Under the pieces are notes generated by a model. The model worked only from the letters and a program-made list of their open reading frames with translations, did not search any database and was not told where the DNA came from. Shown here piece by piece: positions 7,848-16,746 of a stretch of DNA of 64,000 bases. How positions within the stretch are numbered: position 1 is the stretch's first letter; the number at the start of each line of letters is the position of its first letter. This DNA comes from Edwardsiella anguillarum (GTDB lineage: Bacteria; Pseudomonadota; Gammaproteobacteria; Enterobacterales; Enterobacteriaceae): the NCBI RefSeq assembly GCF_008801815.1, contig NZ_VZOX01000001.1; one strand, written 5' to 3'. A program made the position numbers and the translations under genes.

Positions 7848-9692
7848 TCACTTAACCAATAACAACAGCGCCAAAACGACCACTGCCCCAACACCCATCG
7901 ACGCTGCATACCAGCGCAGCTGCCCGTTTTCGCTGACGGCCAGCGCACGGTTGCCCAAGCGGGCCACCAGCGCAAACAGGTTCATCATGCGATCGAGCGG
8001 ATCGCGCCGCAGCAGCCAGGCGACGGCCTTAAATGGCTTAATAAAGATCTGCCGGTACAGCCAGTCGAATCCCCAGGCATGGAACCACCACGTGGAGAGG
8101 AAACGCCCCGGCACGCTGTTGGCGATCCCGTTGACCAGGCTGCGCTGCCCCAGATAAAGACGCGCCGCCAGCAGTACCCCGGCGATGGCGACGATGGCCG
8201 ATACCACCTCCAGCGTCACCTTGCCCCCCTCACCCTCAGGCATGGCGGGCAGCACCCCGGCCAGCGGCGGGGTGATCAGCGCCCCGACGAAGGTAGAGAG
8301 GATCATCAGCACGATCAGCGGCAGGTTGTGGCTCAGCCCCTTCACCTCATGGGCCTGGGTATGCGCCTCGCCGTGGAACACGATGAAGATCATCCGGAAG
8401 GTATACAGCGAGGTCAGGAAGGCGCCGATAAGCCCGGCCATCATCAGGTTGACATGGCCCGAGGCCAGCGCTCCCCACAGGATCTCATCTTTACTGTAGA
8501 ATCCGGCGGTGACCAGCGGCAGCGCCGCCAGTGCCCCCCCGCCCACCAGGAAGCACAGGTAGGTCAGCGGCAGCTTGTGGCGTAGTCCGCCCATCTTGAA
8601 GATGTTCTGCTCATGGTGGCAGGCCAGAATAACCGAGCCGGAGGAGAGGAACAGCAGCGCCTTGAAGAAGGCGTGGGTCATCAGATGGAAAATCGCAGCA
8701 TCCCAGGCCTGTACCCCTAGCGCCAGGAACATATAGCCGATCTGGCTCATGGTGGAGTAGGCCAATACCCGCTTGATATCCGTCTGCACCAGCGCGGCAA
8801 AGCCGGCCAGCACCAGCGTCACGGCGCCGATAATCCCCACCAGGTGCAGCACCTCCGGCGCCATCACGAACAGGCCATGGGTCCGGGCGATCAGATAGAC
8901 CCCGGCGGTCACCATGGTCGCGGCGTGGATCAGCGCAGAGACCGGCGTCGGGCCCGCCATGGCATCGGCAAGCCAGGTCTGCAGCGGCAGCTGAGCCGAT
9001 TTACCCACCGCGCCGCCCAGCAGCATCAGCGTCGCCCAGGTGATGGCCGGCGAACCGACCGCCAGCTGCTGCGGCGCCAATACCATCAGCTCGCGGATAT
9101 TCAGGGTACCCAGCTGGTGGTAGAGGATAAACAGGCCGATGGCCAGGAACACGTCGCCGACGCGGGTCACGATGAATGCCTTCATCGCCGCCGCACCGTT
9201 GGCCGGATTGGTGTAGTAGAACCCGATCAGCAGATAGCTGCACAGCCCCACCCCTTCCCAGCCGAGGTACATCAGCATCAGGTTATCCGCCAACACCAGT
9301 ACCACCATGCTGGCGATAAACAGGTTGGTATAGGCGAAGAAGCGGGAGTAGCCCTCCTCCCCGCGCATATACCATGAGGCGAACAGGTGGATCAGGAAGC
9401 CGACGCCGGTCACCACCGACAGCATGGTCAGCGACAGGCCGTCCAGGCTGAGGGTCACCGGAATGGTAAAGTTACCGACCGCCATCCAGTTCCACAGATG
9501 CTGGCTATAGGCTGCACCGGCCGCATTGTGACTCAGAAAGTCGGCGCCGACGTACAGGGTGACCAGCGCCGCTAGACCGACGGAACCGACCCCGATGATC
9601 GCGGTGTGATTCTCCGACAGACGGCCGCGGGAAAAGGCCAGGATCAGAAATCCCAGCAGCGGCAGCAGAATGGTTAAATAGAGTAGGTTCAT
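7848..9692 (-). CDS. nuoL: NADH-quinone oxidoreductase subunit L
   Basis: NuoL is the distal antiporter-like subunit of NDH-1, with the long lateral helix HL that runs along the membrane arm. The 614-residue length matches E. coli (613). Visible signatures are LMYLGWEGVGLCSYLLIGFY (around residue 140, with conserved Glu), LPLQTWLADAMAGPTPVSALIHAATMV split around residue 235-260, and TDIKRVLAYSTMSQIGYMF (around 305-325). The C-terminal part after residue 480 carries the HL/TM16 extension. Its start overlaps the nuoK stop by 4 bp (ATGA type), indicating translational coupling. Confidence 0.97.
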   Translation of the reverse strand: MNLLYLTILLPLLGFLILAFSRGRLSENHTAIIGVGSVGLAALVTLYVGADFLSHNAAGAAYSQHLWNWMAVGNFTIPVTLSLDGLSLTMLSVVTGVGFLIHLFASWYMRGEEGYSRFFAYTNLFIASMVVLVLADNLMLMYLGWEGVGLCSYLLIGFYYTNPANGAAAMKAFIVTRVGDVFLAIGLFILYHQLGTLNIRELMVLAPQQLAVGSPAITWATLMLLGGAVGKSAQLPLQTWLADAMAGPTPVSALIHAATMVTAGVYLIARTHGLFVMAPEVLHLVGIIGAVTLVLAGFAALVQTDIKRVLAYSTMSQIGYMFLALGVQAWDAAIFHLMTHAFFKALLFLSSGSVILACHHEQNIFKMGGLRHKLPLTYLCFLVGGGALAALPLVTAGFYSKDEILWGALASGHVNLMMAGLIGAFLTSLYTFRMIFIVFHGEAHTQAHEVKGLSHNLPLIVLMILSTFVGALITPPLAGVLPAMPEGEGGKVTLEVVSAIVAIAGVLLAARLYLGQRSLVNGIANSVPGRFLSTWWFHAWGFDWLYRQIFIKPFKAVAWLLRRDPLDRMMNLFALVARLGNRALAVSENGQLRWYAASMGVGAVVVLALLLLVK

Positions 9693-9991
9693 CCGCGCAT
9701 CTCACTGACAGTATCGATATTCAGGGTGTTGCGGCGACGATGCAGCTGCAGCAACAGCGCCAGACCGATAGAGGCCTCCGCCGCCGCCAGACTGATGGCC
9801 AGGATATACATCACCTGCCCGTCGGCCTGGCCCCAGACGCTGCCGGCCACCACAAAGGCCAGCGCCGCCGCGTTGATCATGATCTCCAGACTGATCAGCA
9901 TGAACAGCAGGTTGCGGCGGATTAACAGGCCGGTCAGCCCCAGCGCGAACAGAATGGCTGCCAAGATCAGCCCATGTTGTAACGGGATCAT
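9689..9991 (-). CDS. nuoK: NADH-quinone oxidoreductase subunit K
   Basis: NuoK is a small three-helix subunit of the NDH-1 membrane domain (MrpC-like), part of the proton channel region between quinone site and pumps. It is exactly 100 residues, as in E. coli. Conserved glutamates needed for coupled transport are present in LLFMLISLEIMINAAA (Glu36) and in AAAEASIGLALLLQL (Glu72). It overlaps nuoJ at its start and nuoL at its end by 4 bp each. Confidence 0.97.
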   Translation of the reverse strand: MIPLQHGLILAAILFALGLTGLLIRRNLLFMLISLEIMINAAALAFVVAGSVWGQADGQVMYILAISLAAAEASIGLALLLQLHRRRNTLNIDTVSEMRG

Positions 9992-10560
9992 GCGCGCTCC
10001 TCCGCTTTATTACGTACCGCCATCGCCGCCGTCCCCTGGGACGCGGCCTTATTGCTCAGTACCTCGCCCGGATGGTGTTCACGACCGATGTGGAAGGCCA
10101 CCACCAGGCCGGCCAGCAGCAGCATTGAGACCAGCTCCACCGCCAGCACATAGGGCCCGAACAAGGCAATCCCCACCGCCTTGGCATCCACGGCGCGACC
10201 ATCGAGGACACCACCCTGCAGGGTGCTAATCGCATACAGCACCACCGCCAGCAGGATCAGCGACAGCAGCGCCGGACCGATCCACACGCCGGGCTTCAGC
10301 CAGGCGCGCTCCTGCTCGACCACCGAGTGGCCCAGGTTGAGCATCATCACCACGAAGACGAACAGCACCATGATGGCGCCAGCGTAGACGATGATCTCCA
10401 GCGCCCCGGCAAAGTAGGCGCCGAGGGAGAAGAACACCGCCGCCACCGCCAGCAGCGAGACGATCAGGTACAGCAGCGCATGCACCGGGTTGGTGTGGGT
10501 GATCACGCGGATCGTCGCCAACACGGCCACCAGCGCCGCAGCGTAAAAGGCAAATTCCAT
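9988..10560 (-). CDS. nuoJ: NADH-quinone oxidoreductase subunit J
   Basis: NuoJ is a five-helix subunit of the NDH-1 membrane arm (ND6-like), whose third helix changes conformation during turnover. The start at the ATG encoding MEFAFYAAAL is chosen because AAGGAG precedes it and E. coli NuoJ starts there; the open frame extends 26 codons further upstream without an RBS. The product is 190 residues (E. coli 184). The VYAGAIMVLFVFVVMMLNLG segment around residues 57-76 is the conserved helix. The C-terminal tail after residue 165 is hydrophilic and slightly longer than in E. coli. It lies 10 bp after nuoI. Confidence 0.96.
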   Translation of the reverse strand: MEFAFYAAALVAVLATIRVITHTNPVHALLYLIVSLLAVAAVFFSLGAYFAGALEIIVYAGAIMVLFVFVVMMLNLGHSVVEQERAWLKPGVWIGPALLSLILLAVVLYAISTLQGGVLDGRAVDAKAVGIALFGPYVLAVELVSMLLLAGLVVAFHIGREHHPGEVLSNKAASQGTAAMAVRNKAEERA

Positions 10561-10570
10561 GCTCGGCTCC

Positions 10571-11113
10571 TTAGGGCAACAGACCTTTGACGTCGATCGG
10601 TTTGGCTTCGTTTTCGGCCTCGCCCTTGGCTTTGCCATCGATCGCCATACCGGCCATACGGTAAAAGTTGTAGTCGGGGTATTTCCCCGGCCCGGAAATC
10701 AGCAGATCCTCTTTCTCATACACCAGATCCTGACGACGGAACTCCCCCATCTCAAAATCCGGCGTGAGCTGCAGGGCGGTGGTCGGACAGGCCTCCTCGC
10801 ACATGCCGCAGAAAATACAGCGGGAAAAGTTGATGCGGAAAAACTCCGGATACCAGCGGCCATCCTCGGTCTCCGCCTTCTGCAGCGAGATGCAGCCGAC
10901 CGGGCAGGCCACCGCACACAGGTTGCAGGCCACGCAGCGCTCGGCGCCGTCCGGATCGCGCGTCAGCACGATACGGCCGCGGTAGCGCGGTGGCAGGTAT
11001 ACCGGCTCCTCCGGATACATTTTGGTTTCGCGTTTGGCGAAAGCATGCAGGCCTATCATCCACAGGCTGCGCACTTGGGTGCCGAAACCAACCACTAACT
11101 CTTTCAATGTCAT
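10571..11113 (-). CDS. nuoI: NADH-quinone oxidoreductase subunit I (2x 4Fe-4S)
   Basis: NuoI is the ferredoxin-like subunit of NDH-1 that carries clusters N6a and N6b, passing electrons from NuoG to NuoB. Two ferredoxin motifs are present: CVACNLCAVACP (about residues 60-71) and CIFCGMCEEACP (about 99-110). The 180-residue length equals E. coli. The ATG for MTLKELVVGFG is used; a GTG four codons upstream lies within the ribosome-binding purines and is less likely. The protein is among the most conserved in the window, diverging from E. coli only at scattered positions and at the extreme C-terminus (VKGLLP). Confidence 0.97.
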   Translation of the reverse strand: MTLKELVVGFGTQVRSLWMIGLHAFAKRETKMYPEEPVYLPPRYRGRIVLTRDPDGAERCVACNLCAVACPVGCISLQKAETEDGRWYPEFFRINFSRCIFCGMCEEACPTTALQLTPDFEMGEFRRQDLVYEKEDLLISGPGKYPDYNFYRMAGMAIDGKAKGEAENEAKPIDVKGLLP

Positions 11114-11130
11114 GGTTACACTCACCCCTT

Positions 11131-12108
11131 TTACTGAGCGTGATACAAAATGACGGCCGCCGTGACCAACAGGTTGATCAGCGTCAGCGGCAGGCAGATC
11201 CGCCAGCCGAAGGCCATCACCTGGTCATAGCGGGGACGCGGCAGGGAGGCGCGTACCAGAATAAACATCACCATAAAGAACGCCGTCTTGAGGGCGAACC
11301 AGATAAACGGCGGCAGCCACGGCCCGTGCCAGCCGCCGAAGAACAGGGTGACGATCAGCGCTGAGATGGTGACAATACCGATGTATTCACCGACGAAGAA
11401 CAGACCGAACTTCATCCCGGAGTATTCGATATGGTAGCCATCGGCCAACTCCTGCTCAGCCTCCGGCTGGTCGAACGGGTGACGGTGACACACCGCGACG
11501 CCGGCGATGATAAAGGTCAGGAAGCCGAAGAACTGCGGAATGATGTTCCACAGATGGCTCTGCGAGTCGACGATCACCTGCATATTGAAGGAGCCGGCCT
11601 GCGCCACCACCCCCATCAGCGAAAGGCCGAGGAACACCTCATAGCTCAGGGTCTGCGCCGAGGCGCGCATCGCCCCCAGCAGGGAGTATTTGTTATTGCT
11701 CGACCAGCCGGCGAACAGCACCGCATACACCGCCAGCCCGGCCATCATCAGGAAGAACAGGATGCCGATGTTAAGGTCGGCCCCCATCCAGCCCGGCGCC
11801 ACCGGCACGATGGCAAACGAGAGCAGCAGCGAGCAGAAGGCGATCATCGGCGCCAGGGTAAAGATCAGGCGATCGGTGAACGGCGGAACCCAGTCCTCCT
11901 TGAAGAACATCTTGATCATGTCCGCCACCAGCTGCAGCGAACCGCCCCACCCTACCCGGCTTGGCCCGTAGCGGTTCTGGAACAACCCCAGCAGACGGCG
12001 TTCACCGAAGCTCATAAAGGCCCCACAGGTGACCACCACCAGCAGGATCACCACAGCCTTCAGCACGGTGAGAAGGATCTCCACCGTATCCGGCGTTATT
12101 ACGCTCAT
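11131..12108 (-). CDS. nuoH: NADH-quinone oxidoreductase subunit H
   Basis: NuoH (ND1-like) forms much of the quinone-binding chamber at the junction of the peripheral and membrane arms of NDH-1. The 325 residues match E. coli. Conserved features include GERRLLGLFQNRYGPSRVG (about residues 35-53), the GADLNIGILFF stretch and the charged cytoplasmic loop HPFDQPEAEQELADGYHIEY (about 208-227) with the family-defining acidic residues. Its ATG overlaps the nuoG stop by 4 bp. It lies 17 bp upstream of nuoI. Confidence 0.97.
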   Translation of the reverse strand: MSVITPDTVEILLTVLKAVVILLVVVTCGAFMSFGERRLLGLFQNRYGPSRVGWGGSLQLVADMIKMFFKEDWVPPFTDRLIFTLAPMIAFCSLLLSFAIVPVAPGWMGADLNIGILFFLMMAGLAVYAVLFAGWSSNNKYSLLGAMRASAQTLSYEVFLGLSLMGVVAQAGSFNMQVIVDSQSHLWNIIPQFFGFLTFIIAGVAVCHRHPFDQPEAEQELADGYHIEYSGMKFGLFFVGEYIGIVTISALIVTLFFGGWHGPWLPPFIWFALKTAFFMVMFILVRASLPRPRYDQVMAFGWRICLPLTLINLLVTAAVILYHAQ

Positions 12109-14840
12109 ACCGCAGCCTCCCGCATGTAATCCACTTTAACGCCGTTCAACACCGGCGCGACCCCCGGCATGCCCAGCGGCAGGCCGACCTGACCCGGCTG
12201 CAGGCGGCGGCTAATCTGCAGCGGCAGACGCAGCACCTCGCCGGCGCAGCTCAGTTCGATCGTCACCCCCTCCGACGCGCCCATCCGCGCGGCATCCTCC
12301 GGGCAGACCCGCACGCAGGCCTGCGGCATGCGGCGCTGGATCACCGGCGTACGCTGAGTCAGCTCGTCGCTGCCAAACAGATGGTAGTAAGGGGCGATCA
12401 CCCAGCCGTGCACCTGATACGGCGCCGGTACCTGGGTGAAATAGGGTAATCCGCCGTCACCGGCCGCGATCAGGCGCACGCCCGGATCGCCGAAGCGCAG
12501 GTGGCTGCCGACCTCATCCTGGAACTTGTTCCAGGCCTGCGGGGAGTTCCAGCCCGGCGCCCAGGCGAAGGCGAACTCCTGACGCTCGGCCTGCGGCGCG
12601 CTGTAGCCCTCCATCGAAAAGGCAAAGGCGGTGTCCTTATCCTGCGGCTGGCGCGGCTCATGGACGCTGATGTTGGCCAGCATCGAGGTACGCCCGCTGT
12701 AGCGCAGCGGCTCACGCGCCAGCTTCTGCCCACGCACCCGGAAGGCGGCGTTGGGCGCCGCGTCGACCATGCCGGCGAACTGTGGGCAGGCCTGCACGCA
12801 GTCGGCGATCACCTGATCGAGCTGGCTCCAGTCCGGCACCTGCTGGCCGGCGCTCACCCGCAGGGCATGCAGCCAGCGCCACCCCTCCAGCATGATGGTC
12901 GGCGACTTCTTCTTCGGATCGTCGTAGAACGCAGGATCGAACACCTGGAAGAAGCGCTGGGCGCGCCCTTCCTGGTTAACCAAGGTACCGTCGCTTTCCG
13001 CGAAGCTGGCGGCGGAGAGCACCAGATCGGCGCGATCCATGATGGCCGTGCGCTGATGGTCGATGACGATCAGGCCGTTGGCCTTGGCCAGCGCCGCATC
13101 GACGCGCGCCGACGGCGCATGACGGTACAGGTCGTTCTCCAGCACGATCGCGGTATCCGCATAGCCCTGCTCCAGCTGCACCAGCGCGTTATCCAGCGAG
13201 GAGGCATCCATCATCGCCAACCCCATGCTGTTGGCCTCAGCCGGTACGAAGGTGATGCCGACCTCCAGCGCACGCTGCTTCAGCGCGCGCGCCACGTTGG
13301 CCGCCGCCTCGATCATCGGGGTATAGCCCGCCCCGCTGCCGGTCACGATCAGGGGTTTGCGCGCACCGGCCAGCGCCTGAGCGATGATATCAGCCTGACG
13401 GCGCACCTCGTCCGACAGCCCCTCGACCGCCGGCGCGTTTTCATCCAGCGCGTGCGCCACAGCAAAGCCTAAGCGCGCCTGGTCGGCCACCGGCGCGCAG
13501 TAATTCAGGGCGGCGATGTCATCCAGGCGAGTTTCATCAATACTGGTGATAAACAGCGGGTACTTGGCGTGCTGGCCGATGTTCTGCACCGCGGCGATCT
13601 GCCAGTCGGCCACCCGCTGGGCGGCGGCCATGGCCTGCGCCTTGCCCTTCACCGCCTGACGCAGGGCCAGCGCGATGCGCGCCGCCGTCTGAGTCACATC
13701 CTCACCGAGGATCAGCACCGCATCGTACTGCTCCATCTCGCGCAGGGACGGCGTGTAGATACCGCCGTCGCGCAGCACCGACAGCATCAGGTTCAGGCGC
13801 TTCAGCTCACCCACGTCGATGCCGCTGTAGAAGTTCTCCGCCCCCACCAGCTCACGCAGGGCGAAGTTGCTCTCCACGCTGGCGCGCGGCGAGCCGATGC
13901 CGATCACCTTGCTGGCGCGGCGCAGAATATCGGCCCCGCCCTGCAGCGCCTGCTCGGCGTTGAGATCGATCCAGTCCGTCCCACGGCGCTGCTGCGGCCG
14001 GCGCGGACGATCCTTGAGATTGACATAGCCGTAGCCGAAACGGCCGCGATCGCATAGGAAGTAGTGGTTCACGGTGCCGTTGAAGCGGTTTTCGATACGG
14101 CGCAGCTCGCCGTAGCGCTCGCCGGGGCTGGTGTTACAGCCGACGCTGCACTGCTGGCAGACGCTGGGGGCAAACTGCATATCCCACTTGCGGTTATAGC
14201 GCTCGGAGTGGGTCTTGTCGGTGAACACCCCGGTTGGGCAGATCTCCACCAGGTTGCCGGAAAACTCGCTCTCCAGCGTGCCGCTCTGCGGGCGTCCGAA
14301 GTAGACGTTATCGTGGGCGCCGTAGACGCCGAAGTCGGTGCCGCCGGCGTAATCCTTGTAGTAGCGCACGCAGCGGTAGCAGGCGATGCAGCGGTTCATC
14401 TCGTGGGAGATAAACGGCCCCAGATCCTGGTTCTCATGAGTACGCTTGGTAAAGCGGTAGCGGCGCAGGCGGTGGCCGGTCATCACGGTCATATCCTGCA
14501 GGTGACAGTTACCGCCCTCCTCGCACACCGGACAGTCGTGTGGGTGGTTGGTCATCAAAAACTCCACCACGCTCTCACGGAACCGCTTGGCCTCCTCGTC
14601 ATCGATGGCGATATAGGTGCCATCGGCGGCCGGCGTCATACAGGACATCACCAGTCGCCCACGGGTATCCTCCGCGTTCTGATACTGCTTAACCGCGCAC
14701 TGGCGGCAGGCGCCGACGCTGCCCAGCGCCGGATGCCAGCAAAAGTAGGGTATGTCGAGCCCCAGGGAGAGACAGGCCTGCAGCAGGTTCTCCGCCCCGT
14801 CGACGTCATACTCTTTGCCGTCTACATGTATTGTTGCCAT
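12105..14840 (-). CDS. nuoG: NADH-quinone oxidoreductase subunit G
   Basis: NuoG is the large iron-sulfur subunit of the NADH-oxidising arm of NDH-1, carrying N1b, N4, N5 and the distal N7 cluster. The 911-residue protein starts with a 2Fe-2S ferredoxin domain with Cys at 34, 45, 48 and 67. Next come the His/Cys N5 motif in HDCPVCEEGGNCHLQD (about 100-115) and the N4 motif in CIACYRCVRY (about 152-161), then CQQCSVGC for N7. A degenerate molybdopterin-oxidoreductase-like domain occupies the rest. I chose the ATG at 14840 (MATIHVDG) because GGA lies 9 nt upstream and E. coli starts there; an ATG two codons earlier and a longer open frame exist. It is about 60 bp after nuoF. Confidence 0.96.
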   Translation of the reverse strand: MATIHVDGKEYDVDGAENLLQACLSLGLDIPYFCWHPALGSVGACRQCAVKQYQNAEDTRGRLVMSCMTPAADGTYIAIDDEEAKRFRESVVEFLMTNHPHDCPVCEEGGNCHLQDMTVMTGHRLRRYRFTKRTHENQDLGPFISHEMNRCIACYRCVRYYKDYAGGTDFGVYGAHDNVYFGRPQSGTLESEFSGNLVEICPTGVFTDKTHSERYNRKWDMQFAPSVCQQCSVGCNTSPGERYGELRRIENRFNGTVNHYFLCDRGRFGYGYVNLKDRPRRPQQRRGTDWIDLNAEQALQGGADILRRASKVIGIGSPRASVESNFALRELVGAENFYSGIDVGELKRLNLMLSVLRDGGIYTPSLREMEQYDAVLILGEDVTQTAARIALALRQAVKGKAQAMAAAQRVADWQIAAVQNIGQHAKYPLFITSIDETRLDDIAALNYCAPVADQARLGFAVAHALDENAPAVEGLSDEVRRQADIIAQALAGARKPLIVTGSGAGYTPMIEAAANVARALKQRALEVGITFVPAEANSMGLAMMDASSLDNALVQLEQGYADTAIVLENDLYRHAPSARVDAALAKANGLIVIDHQRTAIMDRADLVLSAASFAESDGTLVNQEGRAQRFFQVFDPAFYDDPKKKSPTIMLEGWRWLHALRVSAGQQVPDWSQLDQVIADCVQACPQFAGMVDAAPNAAFRVRGQKLAREPLRYSGRTSMLANISVHEPRQPQDKDTAFAFSMEGYSAPQAERQEFAFAWAPGWNSPQAWNKFQDEVGSHLRFGDPGVRLIAAGDGGLPYFTQVPAPYQVHGWVIAPYYHLFGSDELTQRTPVIQRRMPQACVRVCPEDAARMGASEGVTIELSCAGEVLRLPLQISRRLQPGQVGLPLGMPGVAPVLNGVKVDYMREAAV

Positions 14841-14900
14841 TGACATGCTTCCAAAATAAGAAAACCGTATCCCCCCGCCGTCAACGGCGAAGAGATTCAA

Positions 14901-16247
14901 TTACCAGCGTGATTTCAGTAAGTTGGGCTGAATTCCGCGGATGGGGCTGACGTTGCCGACCGTCTCCCGGGCGATCCCCGCCTCAAACTCTTCGCGGAAG
15001 TATTTAATCGCGCTCTGCAGCGGCTCTACCGCCCCGGGGGCGTGGGCGCAGAAGGTATGACCCGGCGCCAGCAGGCGGCACAGCTGCTCAAGGGTTTCGA
15101 TGTCCCCCGGCTGCCCCTCGCCGCGCTCCAGCGCGCGCAGAATCTTCAGCCCCCACGGCAGACCGTCGCGGCACGGCGTACACCAGCCGCAGGACTCGCG
15201 GGCGAAGAAGCTCTCCAGATTGCACAGCAGCGAGACCATGTTGATCTCATGGTCAACCGCCATCGCCAGCGCGGTGCCCAGACGGCTGCCCGCCTTGCCG
15301 ATGCTGGCGAAGTCCATCGGCAGATCCAGGTGCGCCTCGGTCAAAAAGTCAGTCCCCGCCCCGCCCGGCTGCCAGGCCTTCAGCTTCAGCCCATCGCGCA
15401 TCCCGCCGGCGTAGTCCTCTAAGATTTCACGCGCCGTCGTGCCGAAGGGCAGCTCCCACAGGCCGGGGTTCTTCACCCGCCCGGAGAAGCCCATCAGCTT
15501 GGTGCCGGCATCCTGACTTTTGCCGGCGGACAGCCCCTGGTACCAGGCGGCGCCGTGCTCGACGATCGCCGGCACGTTGCACAGCGTCTCCACGTTATTG
15601 ACGCAGGTCGGCTTGCCCCAGGCGCCGGCGCTGGCCGGGAACGGCGGCTTGGCGCGCGGATTGGCGCGGCGTCCCTCCAGGGAGTTGATCAGCGCCGTCT
15701 CCTCGCCGCAGATGTAGCGCCCGGCGCCGGTGTGCACGAACAGATCGAAGTCGAAACCGCTGCCGAGAATATTCTTGCCCAGCAGCCCCGCCGCGCGGGC
15801 TTCGTCGATCGCCCGGCGCAGGTTCTCCGCCGCCGTCACATACTCGCCGCGCAGGAAGATATAGCCGCGGTAGGCCTTCAGCGCGTAGGCGCCGATCAGC
15901 ATCCCCTCCACCAGCAGGTGCGGCAGCTGCTCCATCAGCAGGCGGTCTTTATAGGTGCCCGGCTCCATCTCATCCGCGTTGCACAGCAGGTAGCGGACGT
16001 TCATGCTTTCGTCCTTGGGCATCAGGCTCCACTTCAGCCCGGTGGAGAAGCCGGCCCCGCCGCGCCCTTTCAGCCCGGCGTTCTTGACCAGCGTCACCAC
16101 CTCGTCCTGCGCCATCCCCTTCAGGGCGCGCTCGGCGGCGTGGTAGCCGTTCTTGGCGCGATACTCATCCAGCCACACCGGCTGTTGGTCATCGCGCAGG
16201 CGCCAGGTCAGCGGATGCGATTCAGCGGTACGAATAATCTCTCTCAT
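14901..16247 (-). CDS. nuoF: NADH-quinone oxidoreductase subunit F (NADH/FMN site)
   Basis: NuoF binds NADH and FMN and carries cluster N3; it is the electron entry point of NDH-1. The 448-residue product (E. coli 445) shows the glycine-rich nucleotide loop GRGGAGFSTG at 61-70, the FMN region ICGEETALINSLEGRR (about 179-194) and the N3 ligands ESCGWCTPC (Cys 353, 356, 359) plus a later Cys around 400 in FCAHAPGAV. Start and stop are coupled: its ATG overlaps the nuoE stop by 4 bp. Confidence 0.97.
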   Translation of the reverse strand: MREIIRTAESHPLTWRLRDDQQPVWLDEYRAKNGYHAAERALKGMAQDEVVTLVKNAGLKGRGGAGFSTGLKWSLMPKDESMNVRYLLCNADEMEPGTYKDRLLMEQLPHLLVEGMLIGAYALKAYRGYIFLRGEYVTAAENLRRAIDEARAAGLLGKNILGSGFDFDLFVHTGAGRYICGEETALINSLEGRRANPRAKPPFPASAGAWGKPTCVNNVETLCNVPAIVEHGAAWYQGLSAGKSQDAGTKLMGFSGRVKNPGLWELPFGTTAREILEDYAGGMRDGLKLKAWQPGGAGTDFLTEAHLDLPMDFASIGKAGSRLGTALAMAVDHEINMVSLLCNLESFFARESCGWCTPCRDGLPWGLKILRALERGEGQPGDIETLEQLCRLLAPGHTFCAHAPGAVEPLQSAIKYFREEFEAGIARETVGNVSPIRGIQPNLLKSRW

Positions 16248-16744
16248 TTGTAGCGCTCCAGCAGTTCGAGGGCCCGCTCCGGCGTCAGGTGATCGTGCAG
16301 ATCGTCATCGATCATCATGTTCGGCCCCTTGTCGCAGTTGCCCAGGCAGCAGGTCGGCAGCAGGGTAAAACGGCCGTCGAAGGTGGTTTCGCCCGGCTGA
16401 ATGTTCAGCGTCTGCTCCAGCGCCGCCTTGATACCCTGATAGCCGTTGATATGACATACCACGCTGTCGCAGTAGCGTACGATGTGACGCCCGACCGGCT
16501 GGCGGAAGATCTGGCTGTAGAATGTCGCCACCCCCTCGACATCGGCGGCCGGGATCCCCAGCACCTCGGCGATGGCCTCGATCGCCGCATCCGGCACCCA
16601 GCCGTGCTCTTTCTGCACGATCTTCAGCGCCTCAATCGATGCGGCGCGCGGATCTTCATAGTGCTCGATTTCATGCTCAATTTCGGCGCGCGCGCTGTCG
16701 CTGAGTACAAAAACCGAATCCTTGTCCAATACGTTTTCTGTCAT
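16244..16744 (-). CDS. nuoE: NADH-quinone oxidoreductase subunit E
   Basis: NuoE is the thioredoxin-fold 24-kDa subunit with the off-pathway 2Fe-2S cluster N1a. The 166 residues match E. coli. Cluster ligands are Cys92 and Cys97 (YCDSVVCHINGY) and Cys133 and Cys137 (CCLGNCDKGP). The N-terminal helical bundle has the usual EHGWVPDAAIEAIAEVLGI segment. It follows nuoCD by 2 bp and overlaps nuoF by 4 bp, as expected for stoichiometric subunits of the NADH dehydrogenase module. Confidence 0.97.
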   Translation of the reverse strand: MTENVLDKDSVFVLSDSARAEIEHEIEHYEDPRAASIEALKIVQKEHGWVPDAAIEAIAEVLGIPAADVEGVATFYSQIFRQPVGRHIVRYCDSVVCHINGYQGIKAALEQTLNIQPGETTFDGRFTLLPTCCLGNCDKGPNMMIDDDLHDHLTPERALELLERYK

Positions 16745-16746
16745 GA